Shown: positions 26,387 through 35,478, counted from the first letter of the stretch. The stretch is DNA of 64,000 bases from Marininema mesophilum (GCF_900106775.1 NZ_FNNQ01000006.1:129331-193330), one strand, 5' to 3'. A program made the numbers and translations. Notes: a model not told the origin generated them from the letters alone.

Positions 26387-27556
26387 ATGAAATCATTATG
26401 GATAAAACGAGGTTTTCTCTTTCTATTCGGGTTTCTACTAGTTAGTTATCCCTTTCATACCAGTTATGCCAATGAAGGGGATGTAAACGATGTAAAGTCC
26501 ACGTTGAAAATCAATCGTAGTCATATGGCCAAAAAGAATGGCACATCCAAAGCAGAAGTGTTGGATGAGATTCGGGGCTATACCCCTTTTCATATTCGAA
26601 AAGCGTATGGTCTGGATCAAGTGAAGGAAACGGGAAAAGGACAACATATCGCAGTCGTCGTCGCCTATGGGAGTCCAACGATAAAAAAAGATCTTGCTGT
26701 GTTTAGTGAGAAGTTTAGTCTGCCAAAAGCAAAGCTGAAGATTTATTACCCAGAGGGAAAGCCAACAGAAACAAACCCCCGTTGGGTCACAGAGACTGCC
26801 ATGGATGTACAGTGGGTACATGCCATCGCTCCCAAAGCTAAAATCTCCCTCGTCGTTGCTAAGGATAAGGAGATTCCACATTTAGTAAAGGCGATAAAGT
26901 TAGCTACTGCACTAGGGGCCAATGTCGTTTCTAATAGTTGGGGTTCCTTTGAGGATGAAGAGGCACACAAATGGGACTCTACTTTTAGCAACAAAAAAGT
27001 GACCTATGTCGCCTCAGCAGGTGATTATGGGAAAGGGATATTGTGGCCGGCCTCTGCACGCAATGTACTGGCAGTTGGAGGGACCACCCTCCGTATGGAG
27101 CAAAGTGGTAATTTTCTTAGTGAGGTTGCTTGGTCAGGTAGTAGTGGGGGAATTAGTGCCTTTACAAAGAGACCCGCTTATCAACAACTATGGGCAGAAA
27201 CATTGGGTGATTTTCGAGGTGTTCCCGATGTCTCCTTTGTAGGAGATCCTATGACAGGCGCGGCTGTGTACTCTTCGACGGAGATCCAGGGGTATAAGGG
27301 TTGGTTTCTACTTGGTGGGACAAGCTTATCCACCCCTTGTTGGTCCGGTATCGTCGCATTAATTAATGAGAAACGAGCCAAGCCCTTAAGCAGTGAACAG
27401 CTGGTGAAAAGGTTGTACGCGCTAAAGGATAAAGGGGTGTATCGGGATATCGTAGCAGGCACTAATCAAGAGCATTCGGCTACTGTGGGGTACGATCTCG
27501 TCACAGGGCTTGGTAGTCCAATAGGTGCTTCATTAATTCAGGAACTACAAAAATAA
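26387..27556 (+). CDS. Secreted sedolisin-like serine protease (S53 family)
   Basis: A 389-aa protein with a signal peptide (FLFLFGFLLVSYPFHTSYA). Catalytic features of S53 peptidases are visible: the Glu/Asp pair in VTETAMDVQWVHA, the oxyanion Asp in ASAGDYG and the nucleophile in GGTSLSTPCWSG, plus SNSWGSFEDEE and a C-terminal YDLVTGLGSP consistent with the calcium-site end. There is no long activation prodomain: only about 65 residues lie between the signal and the catalytic domain. It is the gene directly upstream of the lantibiotic precursors on the same strand and is followed by a hairpin. As the cluster has no S8 LanP next to it, this is a candidate leader peptidase (inference). Confidence 0.85.
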   Translation: MKSLWIKRGFLFLFGFLLVSYPFHTSYANEGDVNDVKSTLKINRSHMAKKNGTSKAEVLDEIRGYTPFHIRKAYGLDQVKETGKGQHIAVVVAYGSPTIKKDLAVFSEKFSLPKAKLKIYYPEGKPTETNPRWVTETAMDVQWVHAIAPKAKISLVVAKDKEIPHLVKAIKLATALGANVVSNSWGSFEDEEAHKWDSTFSNKKVTYVASAGDYGKGILWPASARNVLAVGGTTLRMEQSGNFLSEVAWSGSSGGISAFTKRPAYQQLWAETLGDFRGVPDVSFVGDPMTGAAVYSSTEIQGYKGWFLLGGTSLSTPCWSGIVALINEKRAKPLSSEQLVKRLYALKDKGVYRDIVAGTNQEHSATVGYDLVTGLGSPIGASLIQELQK

Positions 27557-27569
27557 TAAAGGTCACTAA

Positions 27570-27603
27570 AAACAACAGGAAACAAGCGGATTTCCTGTTG
27601 TTT
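27570..27603 (+). terminator. Hairpin after the S53 protease gene
   Basis: A perfect 13-bp stem (27570-27582 with 27591-27603) ending in TTT, 13 bp after the stop. The T-tract is short, so some read-through towards the precursor genes is possible. Confidence 0.6.
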
Positions 27604-27672
27604 CAAAAGAAAACCTTACAGAATGTTTATGTTAATTAAGTAAATTACTAGCTCATTTTCAGGTAAATAGAT

Positions 27673-27688
27673 TCTTATCCATATAAGA
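27673..27688 (+). promoter_or_regulatory. Dyad in the lantibiotic precursor promoter region
   Basis: TCTTAT-CCAT-ATAAGA lies 50 bp upstream of the first precursor ATG and overlaps a TATAAG that could be a -10 element. No -35 at normal spacing is apparent (TTTTCA is 20 bp away), which suits an activator-dependent promoter. A binding role for the EpiQ-like regulator or the TPR receptor is inference. Confidence 0.4.
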
Positions 27689-27737
27689 TAAACACGAAGG
27701 GACAACAAAAACGCCCCCTGAGAGGAAGGAGTAAAAA

Positions 27738-27881
27738 ATGGCAAACAACAAAAAAGATCAATTCGACCTAGATGTACAGGTGAACAAAGCAAAAGGTGAT
27801 GTAGAGCCACAAATCACTTCCGTTTCCTTGTGCACCCCCGGTTGCGGCGAAACCGGTTCATTCAACAGCTACTGCTGCTAA
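27738..27881 (+). CDS. lanA: Class I lantibiotic precursor, copy 1
   Basis: A 47-aa prepeptide. A 25-residue leader begins MANNKKDQFDLDVQ with the FDLD box recognised by LanB/LanC and ends DVEPQ, a normal class I cleavage site (Pro at -2). The 22-residue core begins ITSVSLCTPGC, as in nisin apart from one residue, and ends TGSFNSYCC, as in gallidermin/epidermin. Expected rings are Ser3-Cys7, Thr8-Cys11, Ser16-Cys21 and an aminovinyl-cysteine from Ser19 and Cys22 (residue numbers in the core), by analogy to gallidermin. The core has a Glu at 13 and no Lys, so it is not cationic. Ribosome site AAGGAGT. Confidence 0.96.
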   Translation: MANNKKDQFDLDVQVNKAKGDVEPQITSVSLCTPGCGETGSFNSYCC

Positions 27882-27922
27882 CCACCTAATCACTACTAAC
27901 TAATTTGAGGAGGAATATAACC

Positions 27923-28066
27923 ATGGCAAACAACAAAAAAGATCAATTCGACCTAGACGTACAGGTGAACAAAGCAAAGGGCGATGTAGAGCCACAAATC
28001 ACTTCCGTTTCCTTGTGTACCCCCGGTTGCGGCGAAACTGGTTCATTCAACAGCTACTGCTGCTAA
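27923..28066 (+). CDS. lanA: Class I lantibiotic precursor, copy 2
   Basis: Encodes the same 47-residue prepeptide as copy 1; the differences are synonymous (for example the Asp, Lys, Gly, Cys and Thr codons at the leader/core positions). It is preceded by TGAGGAGGAAT, a stronger ribosome site than that of copy 1. It is offset exactly 185 bp from copy 1, so the gene and its spacer were duplicated together. Confidence 0.96.
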   Translation: MANNKKDQFDLDVQVNKAKGDVEPQITSVSLCTPGCGETGSFNSYCC

Positions 28067-28107
28067 CCGCCTAATCACCACTAACTAATTTGAGGAGGAA
28101 TACAACC

Positions 28108-28251
28108 ATGGCAAACAACAAAAAAGATCAATTCGACCTAGACGTACAGGTGAACAAAGCAAAAGGCGATGTAGAGCCACAAATCACTTCCGTTTCCTTG
28201 TGTACCCCCGGTTGCGGCGAAACCGGTTCATTCAACAGCTACTGCTGCTAA
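28108..28251 (+). CDS. lanA: Class I lantibiotic precursor, copy 3
   Basis: Third copy of the precursor gene, again encoding the identical peptide, again 185 bp from the previous copy and with the same TGAGGAGGAA ribosome site. A hairpin follows before lanB. Three doses of an identical precursor suggest selection for precursor supply rather than diversification. Confidence 0.96.
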   Translation: MANNKKDQFDLDVQVNKAKGDVEPQITSVSLCTPGCGETGSFNSYCC

Positions 28252-28266
28252 TAAAAGGAAAAGAGG

Positions 28267-28294
28267 CGGAACATCTGAAAGGATGTTCCGTTTC
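28267..28294 (+). terminator. Partial terminator between lanA and lanB
   Basis: A 9-bp stem CGGAACATC/GATGTTCCG with loop TGAAAG and only TTT after it. A leaky hairpin at this position is usual in class I lantibiotic operons, giving high precursor and low enzyme transcript levels. Confidence 0.65.
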
Positions 28295-28319
28295 TACTAC
28301 ATATGAAGGAGGTAAGAAT

Positions 28320-31300
28320 ATGGCTTCATCACTTGATACTCATCGGACCCATCGCAAGAAAAAACGGAGTGTTTATCGTCCGCTTGATTTTTTTATGTTT
28401 AGAAGCCCACTTTTACCCTTCGATATCTTTGAACGATTACAACAAAGCGATTCCAATCGTGTTTTGAAGGAATTGGTACAAGATCCGAAGATTAAAGAGG
28501 CGATTGCCATTGCAAGTCCATCCTTGTTTGTGGCACTAGGTAATCTAGATAGTGAAGATGCGAAGAAGAAACGGCAAGCGGAGACAAGCATCATGCGTTA
28601 CTTATCCCGCATGGCTACACGATCCACCCCATTTGGGATTTTGGCTGGCCTAACTATGGGGGAGTTGGGGGATTATACCGAAGCACAATTGAACTCATCG
28701 GATCATCATATGAAGCGCACTCGTCCCGATATGGAATGGCTACTCTCCCTTGTAGCAAAGTTAGAGAAACGTTCCGATATAATTAGACAGCTTCGCCTTA
28801 CTCGTAACCATGCTGTGCAATATAGTGGACGTCGCCTCATCCTTCCTTTTTCATCCGAGTGTGGTCAACAGCGCAATAATGATAATGATCTGCGTGAGTC
28901 CATCAATATTCAAGCTTCTGAACCCGTGCTACAGGTGCTTGAAGCCGCAAGGGAGTCTATTTCCTTTCCTGACCTCCTCGATCATTTGAAGGGCGTGTAT
29001 CCTGATGTAGATCGTGACAGAATCGCTGGTTTAATTGAACAACTCTTTGAACAGGAATATCTCATTAGTAATCTACGACCTCCGATGACCAACCCTTCTC
29101 CTCTGCAATATCTGATTGATCAGTTAGATGGGATCATTGAGGCGACAGCAGAACGGCAATTGTTGCTAGAAATTGCACAATTAATCCGTGAATATGATGC
29201 CTTACCCATCGGTCAAGGACTGGACCAATATTTAAAGCTGAATGAAAAGATGAAAGATGTCGTGCCAAGCCTTTCCCAAGTACAGGTCGATATGCGAGTG
29301 GCGGATCAAAAAATTAGCCTTCATCGACAAGTAGGGGAAGAAGTGGCAAAGGCGGCAGAGATTCTGTGGCGGCTCTCTCTTCCACAACGGGGAGTTAGTC
29401 ATTTGAAAAGTTATCATAAGGACTTTTTAGAGAAGTATGGGACGAGGCGCGAGATCCCGATATTAGAACTTCTCAATGAAGAGACTGGTTTAGGTGCCCC
29501 CAGTCCATATAAGCGCCCCAAAAGTACACGGAAGGATGACGATCTACCTGTCTTTTCAAAGGAAAAGGAATCGATTCTACTTGAGTTGATCCAAAAAGCA
29601 CTTGTCACAGGATCGATTGAAGTGGAAATCACAGATGAGTTATTGAATCGACTTGAAGAAATCGAGATCGATGAAGAAGAGGCCCCATCCTCGATGGAGT
29701 TATATGTAGAGGTCATGTCCTCTTCAAAGGAAGCGATCGATCAAGGGGATTACCGTGTCGTAATGACACCCAATGCAGCTTCCCATCGAATTAGTCAATC
29801 CTTTGGAAGGTTCTTAGATCTCTTTGATGAGAATGAAGTTGAGCGGATTCGCAGTGCGGTAAAGCGAGAGGAGAATCTGTATCCCAATGCCCTGATCGTC
29901 GAAGGGAATTATCTCCCTCCTTCCGGGAGAGTCGGGAATATATCCTTGAGTCCTTCGTTGTTAAAGCAGGAATTAACGATTGGCACCAATGCCTATAGCG
30001 ACGAGCGGTTGACCCTGGATGATGTATATGTTGGGGCATCCCTTGATCGTCTATACCTAAAGTCACCTAAACATAATAAAGAATTGATTATTACCTCGGG
30101 TAATATGCTCAATTTTATGAACGCACCCAATGTGTATCGATTCATGAGGGAAGTATCGATCGAAAGTGTGCGCAATGTACAGCCATTCTCCTGGGGAGAG
30201 TACGATATCGGTCCATTCCTACCAAGGGTTACCCATGGAAAAACCGTGATATATCTGGCTACCTGGAATATCAATTTGGAGCGATTGGGTCTTAAGGATG
30301 CGCAAGTAGCTCCCCACTTATGGAATGAAGCGCTTAAGCGTTGGCGTTCAGAGTGGATGGTTCCACGCTACCTCTATATGACCTTTGCCGATAACCGAAT
30401 TCTATTGGATCTCGATCATGAAGATCATGTGAAGCAGATCCAAAAAGAATTGCTAACCAATAAACGAGTGGCATTGAAGGAACATGTAGGCTCGATTGAT
30501 GATCGTTGGGTGACAGGTGTCGATGGAATCTATTCACAGGAGTGTCTCATCCCTGTGGAAAAATACGCGGAGACGATGCCGGAAAGTCCAGTCTTGTATC
30601 AGTATTCGGCACCGCTAGTTGTTCATAAAGACCGGGTGCGTCTACCAGGAACGGATTGGTTATATGCCAAGTTGTATGTGTCACGAAGCCGGCAGGATGA
30701 TTTTATCCCACAATTTATGCAAGAGTTTGCCGACTCGATGGTGGAGAGTGGCGCTGCAAAAGATTGGTTCTATATGCGTTACGTCGATCCTGAACCGCAT
30801 ATTCGTATACGATTCCGTGGTGTCGAGGAGGATTTGGTCAGTAAGCTACTCCCTGCACTAAGTCGTTGGGTGGATCCATTGATGTCCGATGGAATCATCA
30901 AACGACTGATGATCGATACCTATGAACGGGAAGTGGAGCGTTATGGCGGCGTTCATATGATTCGGGATGCTGAGGATGTGTTTGCGGCCGACAGCAAATT
31001 AACAACCCATTTACTTAAATTAAGTTGGAATAAAGAGATCGATATCCCCTTGGTTGAAGTAGCGGCACTGGCGATTGTGGATCTGCTTGAGAATTTTGGC
31101 CTTTCCTATGAGGGTCAGCTAAAAATCCTCGATGAAATTGTGGATAAAGATGATTATCGTGAGGAGTTCCGTCTCCGACGTCGAGAATTGATGAAACTGA
31201 TGGATCCGCGGGATAATCGGAAATCGCTTAAGGAATTCCGCAATGGTCATGTGCTTAACATGTTACTGAAGCAGCGGGCTCCGTTTTTGGCTGAGTTTGG

Positions 31301-31508
31301 TGAGAAGGTGAGAGCAGAAAATCCCAAGCTTTCTCTATCCAACACCCCACATCAAATTATTGGGAGTTTGATTCATATGCATTGTAACCGTCTGATGGAT
31401 GTAGATCGAGGCAAAGAAGTACAAGCACTTGCCTTTGCCCGTCATACTCTCTATAGCCAAAAATACTGGAGAGATAAAGGAAGGGAAGAGCATGCCACAA
31501 ACCAGTGA
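28320..31508 (+). CDS. lanB: Lantibiotic dehydratase LanB
   Basis: A 1062-aa tRNA-Glu-dependent dehydratase that glutamylates and eliminates water from Ser/Thr of the precursor to give Dha/Dhb. The long N-terminal glutamylation domain contains MRYLSRMATRSTPFGILAGL, a conserved LanB stretch. The C-terminal SpaB-type elimination domain starts near DWLYAKLYVSRSRQDDF and includes WFYMRYVDPEPHIRIRFRG. The start is ATG 28320, behind AAGGAGGTAAG; the frame is open upstream into lanA but that part is not the gene. Somewhat longer than NisB/EpiB (about 990 aa). It overlaps lanT by 17 bp. Confidence 0.95.
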   Translation: MASSLDTHRTHRKKKRSVYRPLDFFMFRSPLLPFDIFERLQQSDSNRVLKELVQDPKIKEAIAIASPSLFVALGNLDSEDAKKKRQAETSIMRYLSRMATRSTPFGILAGLTMGELGDYTEAQLNSSDHHMKRTRPDMEWLLSLVAKLEKRSDIIRQLRLTRNHAVQYSGRRLILPFSSECGQQRNNDNDLRESINIQASEPVLQVLEAARESISFPDLLDHLKGVYPDVDRDRIAGLIEQLFEQEYLISNLRPPMTNPSPLQYLIDQLDGIIEATAERQLLLEIAQLIREYDALPIGQGLDQYLKLNEKMKDVVPSLSQVQVDMRVADQKISLHRQVGEEVAKAAEILWRLSLPQRGVSHLKSYHKDFLEKYGTRREIPILELLNEETGLGAPSPYKRPKSTRKDDDLPVFSKEKESILLELIQKALVTGSIEVEITDELLNRLEEIEIDEEEAPSSMELYVEVMSSSKEAIDQGDYRVVMTPNAASHRISQSFGRFLDLFDENEVERIRSAVKREENLYPNALIVEGNYLPPSGRVGNISLSPSLLKQELTIGTNAYSDERLTLDDVYVGASLDRLYLKSPKHNKELIITSGNMLNFMNAPNVYRFMREVSIESVRNVQPFSWGEYDIGPFLPRVTHGKTVIYLATWNINLERLGLKDAQVAPHLWNEALKRWRSEWMVPRYLYMTFADNRILLDLDHEDHVKQIQKELLTNKRVALKEHVGSIDDRWVTGVDGIYSQECLIPVEKYAETMPESPVLYQYSAPLVVHKDRVRLPGTDWLYAKLYVSRSRQDDFIPQFMQEFADSMVESGAAKDWFYMRYVDPEPHIRIRFRGVEEDLVSKLLPALSRWVDPLMSDGIIKRLMIDTYEREVERYGGVHMIRDAEDVFAADSKLTTHLLKLSWNKEIDIPLVEVAALAIVDLLENFGLSYEGQLKILDEIVDKDDYREEFRLRRRELMKLMDPRDNRKSLKEFRNGHVLNMLLKQRAPFLAEFGEKVRAENPKLSLSNTPHQIIGSLIHMHCNRLMDVDRGKEVQALAFARHTLYSQKYWRDKGREEHATNQ

Positions 31509-33357
31509 AATAAATGGGGCTACTAGCCCCTCTTTTCGCAATGTTATGGAGTCTTTTAAGTTTTGGCCACGCATCTTAAAGCTCCTTTGGAAAACCAATC
31601 CTCGCTACTTCATCATGGTGTTTGGGTTAAATGGGATCACCAGTTTGATTCCAGCGGCTAGCGTATTGTTGACACAAATGCTGATGACAGAAGTAGGCAT
31701 TGCTAAGTATACAGAAGTGGTTCAACCGGTTTTTATCGTATTTGGTTTATTTGCTGGCATGGCTATCTTTCGAGAAATTAGCCGGATTATCAGTGATAAT
31801 TATCAGGCAATCTATGCGGAACTGCTGAGTAATTCCATCAACATCCTATTAATGAAAAAAGCAGATCTCCTCCCGTTTAAATACTTCGAGGACGCGGATG
31901 CATACGATAAATTGCAACGGGCAAGGCAAGATTCTACCTTTCGTCCCTTTCAGATTTTCCAGCAGATCCTCCAAATCATCGGCGGTACCATCACCTTGTT
32001 GTCGGTGGCAGGAGTGCTGTTTTATTGGCAGTGGTGGCTAGCATTGGTCTTGCTACTGATCCCTTTAACTTCTTCTTTCTCCTTTTTGCGAGTGGGGGAA
32101 GAAGAGTTTCAAATTGATTGGAAACGAGCAGCAGAGCGTCGGAAGCAGTCCTATTTTTTGGGTCTGATGACGACGGATTCCTCGGTAAAAGAAGTGAAGG
32201 TATTTGGGATTGGCTCATTGCTTTTAAGTAAATACCAAAAATTGTATGATCGTTTTTTCAGGGAAGACAAAGGGCTTTTGCTTAAGCGAATGCGAATTAC
32301 CTTGTTCTTTCAGGTTATAGGTTTTTTGGCGGTCATTGGTACTCAATTGCTTGTTGTACAACAAACCGTTGCTGGAGTTTTGACCATCGCCACGATGATG
32401 GCGTATATTCAAGCGATTGCTCAGACTCAAGCGACATCCTCCTCCCTCTTACAAACGCTTTTTGTGATGTACCAAAACAATCTTTATGTGAGTCAATTGT
32501 TTGAGTTCCTAGACATTGAAGAATCAGAAGAGACGATTGTGCAGAGACCTTATATCTCTACTAAGGAGAAGAACGATACGGGGTTTGTCTTTCAAAATGT
32601 CTCTTTCCGTTATCCTGGGACGGATCGTTATGTACTAAAGAATATTAGCTTTCAGCTAAAACCTGGGGAGACGGTAGCCATCGTCGGTGAAAATGGGTCC
32701 GGTAAAACGACGCTCGTGAAACTATTGGTTCGGCTTTATGAATTGGAGGAGGGCGATATTCTTTACAATGGTCGTTCCATCCGTTCCTACTCAGTAAAGG
32801 AGTGGCGGGAACTATTGGCGACTGTTTTCCAGGATTTCATTCGTTATGAAATGACCGCCCGTGAAAATATTGCCCTTGGGAATTGGCGTGTGGCTGAAGA
32901 GGGAGAAAAAGTAGAGTTTGCTACGAAGAACTCTGGAGCAACCACCGTCATTGAGGGTTTGCCCCATGGATTAGAAACCCAACTAGGCAAATGGTTTAAG
33001 GAAGGGGTGCAATTATCCGGCGGACAATGGCAAAAAATTGCGATTGCACGAGCGTATATGCGTGACGCAACCCTCTATGTCTTGGACGAGCCCAGTGCAG
33101 CGCTGGATCCAAAGGCAGAGAAGGAAGTCTTTGATAAATTTGCTGAGCTAACTGTGGATAAGATGGGGATCTTTATTTCACATCGCTACTCCACCGTGCG
33201 CAATGCCGATCGTATTGTTTTCATGCAACAAGGGGAGATCTTGGAAAGCGGCACCCATGCCTCCCTCATGAAGCGAAACGGTTCCTATGCAGTTCTCTAT
33301 CAAATGCAAGCGGATGCGTATGTAGATTCTCAGGAGCAACAGTTAAATCCAGCTTAA
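31492..33357 (+). CDS. lanT: Lantibiotic exporter LanT (ABC transporter, NisT type)
   Basis: A 621-aa fused membrane/ATPase exporter without an N-terminal C39 peptidase domain, so the leader is removed after export. About six membrane helices are followed by Walker A GENGSGKTTLVKLL, signature LSGGQWQKIAIARAYM, Walker B LYVLDEPSAALDP and the switch His in FISHRYSTV. The start is ATG 31492 after AGGAAGGGA, within the end of lanB. It exports the modified prepeptide. Confidence 0.93.
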   Translation: MPQTSEINGATSPSFRNVMESFKFWPRILKLLWKTNPRYFIMVFGLNGITSLIPAASVLLTQMLMTEVGIAKYTEVVQPVFIVFGLFAGMAIFREISRIISDNYQAIYAELLSNSINILLMKKADLLPFKYFEDADAYDKLQRARQDSTFRPFQIFQQILQIIGGTITLLSVAGVLFYWQWWLALVLLLIPLTSSFSFLRVGEEEFQIDWKRAAERRKQSYFLGLMTTDSSVKEVKVFGIGSLLLSKYQKLYDRFFREDKGLLLKRMRITLFFQVIGFLAVIGTQLLVVQQTVAGVLTIATMMAYIQAIAQTQATSSSLLQTLFVMYQNNLYVSQLFEFLDIEESEETIVQRPYISTKEKNDTGFVFQNVSFRYPGTDRYVLKNISFQLKPGETVAIVGENGSGKTTLVKLLVRLYELEEGDILYNGRSIRSYSVKEWRELLATVFQDFIRYEMTARENIALGNWRVAEEGEKVEFATKNSGATTVIEGLPHGLETQLGKWFKEGVQLSGGQWQKIAIARAYMRDATLYVLDEPSAALDPKAEKEVFDKFAELTVDKMGIFISHRYSTVRNADRIVFMQQGEILESGTHASLMKRNGSYAVLYQMQADAYVDSQEQQLNPA

Positions 33358-33413
33358 ATCAATGAATACTACTTCCACTGTTAAATCAAAGTCTCTGGTA
33401 AGGAGGGAATAAC

Positions 33414-34781
33414 ATGGCGACAACTGTGCGAGAGTTACCAACGAGCAGAAAAGTGACGTTACGAAAAAATGCCGAGCAGGTACTGGGTGTGATTGCAGAT
33501 CGTTTGCGTAATCCAGAGTACATTCGGAAAGTAGCTCTTCATCCGAACAACGTTTCCAGTCAGGCCAAAGCTCATCCATGGGGAGAATTATCCCTCTCCC
33601 ACGGTTACCCAGGTACGGCGCTATTGTATGGGGAGTTAGATAGGTTTGACCCTCAAGCAGGTTGGGATCAGGTAGCCCATCAGCATTTAGTAGCCATGCA
33701 AAGGTATTTGGAAGCGGAGGGTTTTCAGAGCATTTCTTTGTTTGGGGGGATTACAGGTGTTGCCTTTGCCACCTGGAGTGCTTCCCGAGAAGGTGAGCGT
33801 TATGGCCGTTTATTGGAACAACTCCACACCCAGATTGCCGAGTCATTACGAAAACAATTAAGGATTGAAAGAGAGAGACGCTCAAAGGAAAAAGGAGTGC
33901 TCGCTCAATGGTACGACATCATCGTCGGAATTACCGGAGTAGGTAGATATCTGCTCATCCAGAAGGATCAACCGGAGTTGAGGGAGTTACTGGATGAGAT
34001 CCTACTTGATTTGGTTGAATTATCCAAACCTATTGTTGTGGAGCGACAAACGGTTCCAGGGTGGTGGATCCCCCAGCATGCTCAATTTACAGAGCATGAC
34101 CGTCAATCCTTTGCAAAAGGGAACTTTAACTGTGGTCTCGCCCATGGTATTCCGGGTCCTCTCGCCCTATTATCCTTAGCAAAGCTTCAGGGCGTCGAGG
34201 TAAAGGGCCAGGTAGAGGCGATTCAGCGCATGACACAGTGGCTCCTGCAGTGGAAGCAAGAAGATGCCTATGGTTCCTATTGGTATGATCGCGTTGCTTG
34301 GGAGGAAGAAGTTGAGGGGGCTCGCTTAACCCATCGGCATCGTGAAGCATGGTGTTATGGAACTCCAGGAGTGGCACGGGCACTCTATTTTGCGGGAAAA
34401 GCATTGCAGGATGAAGGATTAAAAGAGACCAGTGTGTTGGCCTATCAATCCATCTTTAAACGTCCCGAAATCTTGTGGGATATTGACTCTCCTACCATTT
34501 GTCATGGAACAGCTGGTCTCTTGGAGATGACAGGGCAGATGTACTGGGATAGTAATGATCGTACCTTACAAATCCAACGGGATTACTTGCTCCATCGGCA
34601 ATTAAAAGATTTTAATCCGGACTCCCCCTTTGGATATAAAGATTTAGAGCCCCAGCCGATTGGGTACCGGGGTTTAGATAAAGTGGGCTTGCTAGAGGGT
34701 GCCGTAGGGGTTGCCCTATCTCTGCTCTCTTGTGTGAAAGGAAAAGGAAGTGGGTGGAGCCGTTCCTTGTTACTCCACTAA
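33414..34781 (+). CDS. lanC: Lantibiotic cyclase LanC
   Basis: A 455-aa zinc enzyme that forms the (methyl)lanthionine rings by adding Cys thiols to Dha/Dhb. The catalytic His lies in CGLAHGIPG (about residue 245), and the zinc ligands are the Cys in AWCYGTPGVARAL (about 313) and the Cys-His in ICHGTAGLLEM (about 363), in the usual order. N-terminal LSHGYPGTALLYGEL is also typical. The start follows AAGGAGGGAAT. It is slightly longer than NisC because of inserts in the middle. It lies between lanT and lanD in the same operon. Confidence 0.95.
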   Translation: MATTVRELPTSRKVTLRKNAEQVLGVIADRLRNPEYIRKVALHPNNVSSQAKAHPWGELSLSHGYPGTALLYGELDRFDPQAGWDQVAHQHLVAMQRYLEAEGFQSISLFGGITGVAFATWSASREGERYGRLLEQLHTQIAESLRKQLRIERERRSKEKGVLAQWYDIIVGITGVGRYLLIQKDQPELRELLDEILLDLVELSKPIVVERQTVPGWWIPQHAQFTEHDRQSFAKGNFNCGLAHGIPGPLALLSLAKLQGVEVKGQVEAIQRMTQWLLQWKQEDAYGSYWYDRVAWEEEVEGARLTHRHREAWCYGTPGVARALYFAGKALQDEGLKETSVLAYQSIFKRPEILWDIDSPTICHGTAGLLEMTGQMYWDSNDRTLQIQRDYLLHRQLKDFNPDSPFGYKDLEPQPIGYRGLDKVGLLEGAVGVALSLLSCVKGKGSGWSRSLLLH

Positions 34782-34810
34782 CAGAAAGGTAGCTAGAAGG
34801 AGGATGAAAA

Positions 34811-35443
34811 ATGCAAGTTCCTACCCAAGTACTCGCGGATAAGAAACTGCTGGTAGGGATGACAGGATCGATCGCGGTGGCTGGTTTGCCACCGTATCTC
34901 GCTATGTTTCGCTCCTATTTTGATCAGGTACGAGTCATCATGACATACTCAGCAGAACAGATGATTCCACCCTTTACGGTATCGTTGTTCGCAGATGAGG
35001 TATATGCTCCCTCCATGGGGAAAGAGCCTATCAGCCATGTCGAATTGGCTAGATGGTCCGATCTTTTTATTATTTTGCCAGCAACGGCCAATGTGATTGG
35101 TCTAGTAGCCAATGGACTGGCTACCAACTTGTTAACCTCCACCGCTTTAGCATCCCCACAGCCGCTTATTCTGTATCCAAACATGAATTTGTTGATGTGG
35201 GATAAAAAAGCAGTTCAACGAAATGTCCAAACCATAGAAGAAGATGGCCATACCATTATTCAACCCATCCGTACCAATGCTTATGAGATCGCCTCCCGCA
35301 GTGTTCGTCCCAACCTGTTATTACCGCCATCGGATCAAGTGCTTCGTGATCTCATCCAGGTGGCTCAGACGCGGGGGAAACTAGTAGAACCTGCACAATC
35401 AGCGACGAAATCGCCTAGTAATCCATCGATTCACAGTGCGTAA
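34811..35443 (+). CDS. lanD: Peptidyl-cysteine decarboxylase LanD (EpiD-like)
   Basis: A 210-aa flavoprotein of the HFCD family that oxidatively decarboxylates the C-terminal Cys of the precursor to the enethiol used for aminovinyl-cysteine. It has the active-site His in SHVELARWSD (His76), PATANVIG (the PASANT motif) and PNMNLLMW, matching the EpiD PxMNxxMW motif exactly. The presence of lanD agrees with the precursor's -SYCC end. It is the last gene of the biosynthetic operon; ribosome site AGAAGGAGG. Confidence 0.95.
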   Translation: MQVPTQVLADKKLLVGMTGSIAVAGLPPYLAMFRSYFDQVRVIMTYSAEQMIPPFTVSLFADEVYAPSMGKEPISHVELARWSDLFIILPATANVIGLVANGLATNLLTSTALASPQPLILYPNMNLLMWDKKAVQRNVQTIEEDGHTIIQPIRTNAYEIASRSVRPNLLLPPSDQVLRDLIQVAQTRGKLVEPAQSATKSPSNPSIHSA

Positions 35444-35478
35444 GATTGTAGAGTCGTAGATTTTCAAAAAGATAGTTG

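Larger units (their letters stand above)
27738..28292 (+). repeat. 185-bp tandem repeat of the precursor gene
   Basis: The three precursor genes begin at 27738, 27923 and 28108, a constant 185-bp period. The intergenic spacers are also near-identical (CCACCTAATCACTACTAACT against CCGCCTAATCACCACTAACT). Low divergence with only silent changes in the coding part points to recent expansion or ongoing gene conversion. The third unit's spacer is replaced by the hairpin preceding lanB. Confidence 0.9.

Noticed and set aside
27738..28251. The 185-bp repeat as a CRISPR-like or mobile array
   Set aside because: Each unit is a complete, strongly initiated precursor gene with silent variation only; there are no spacers of varying sequence.
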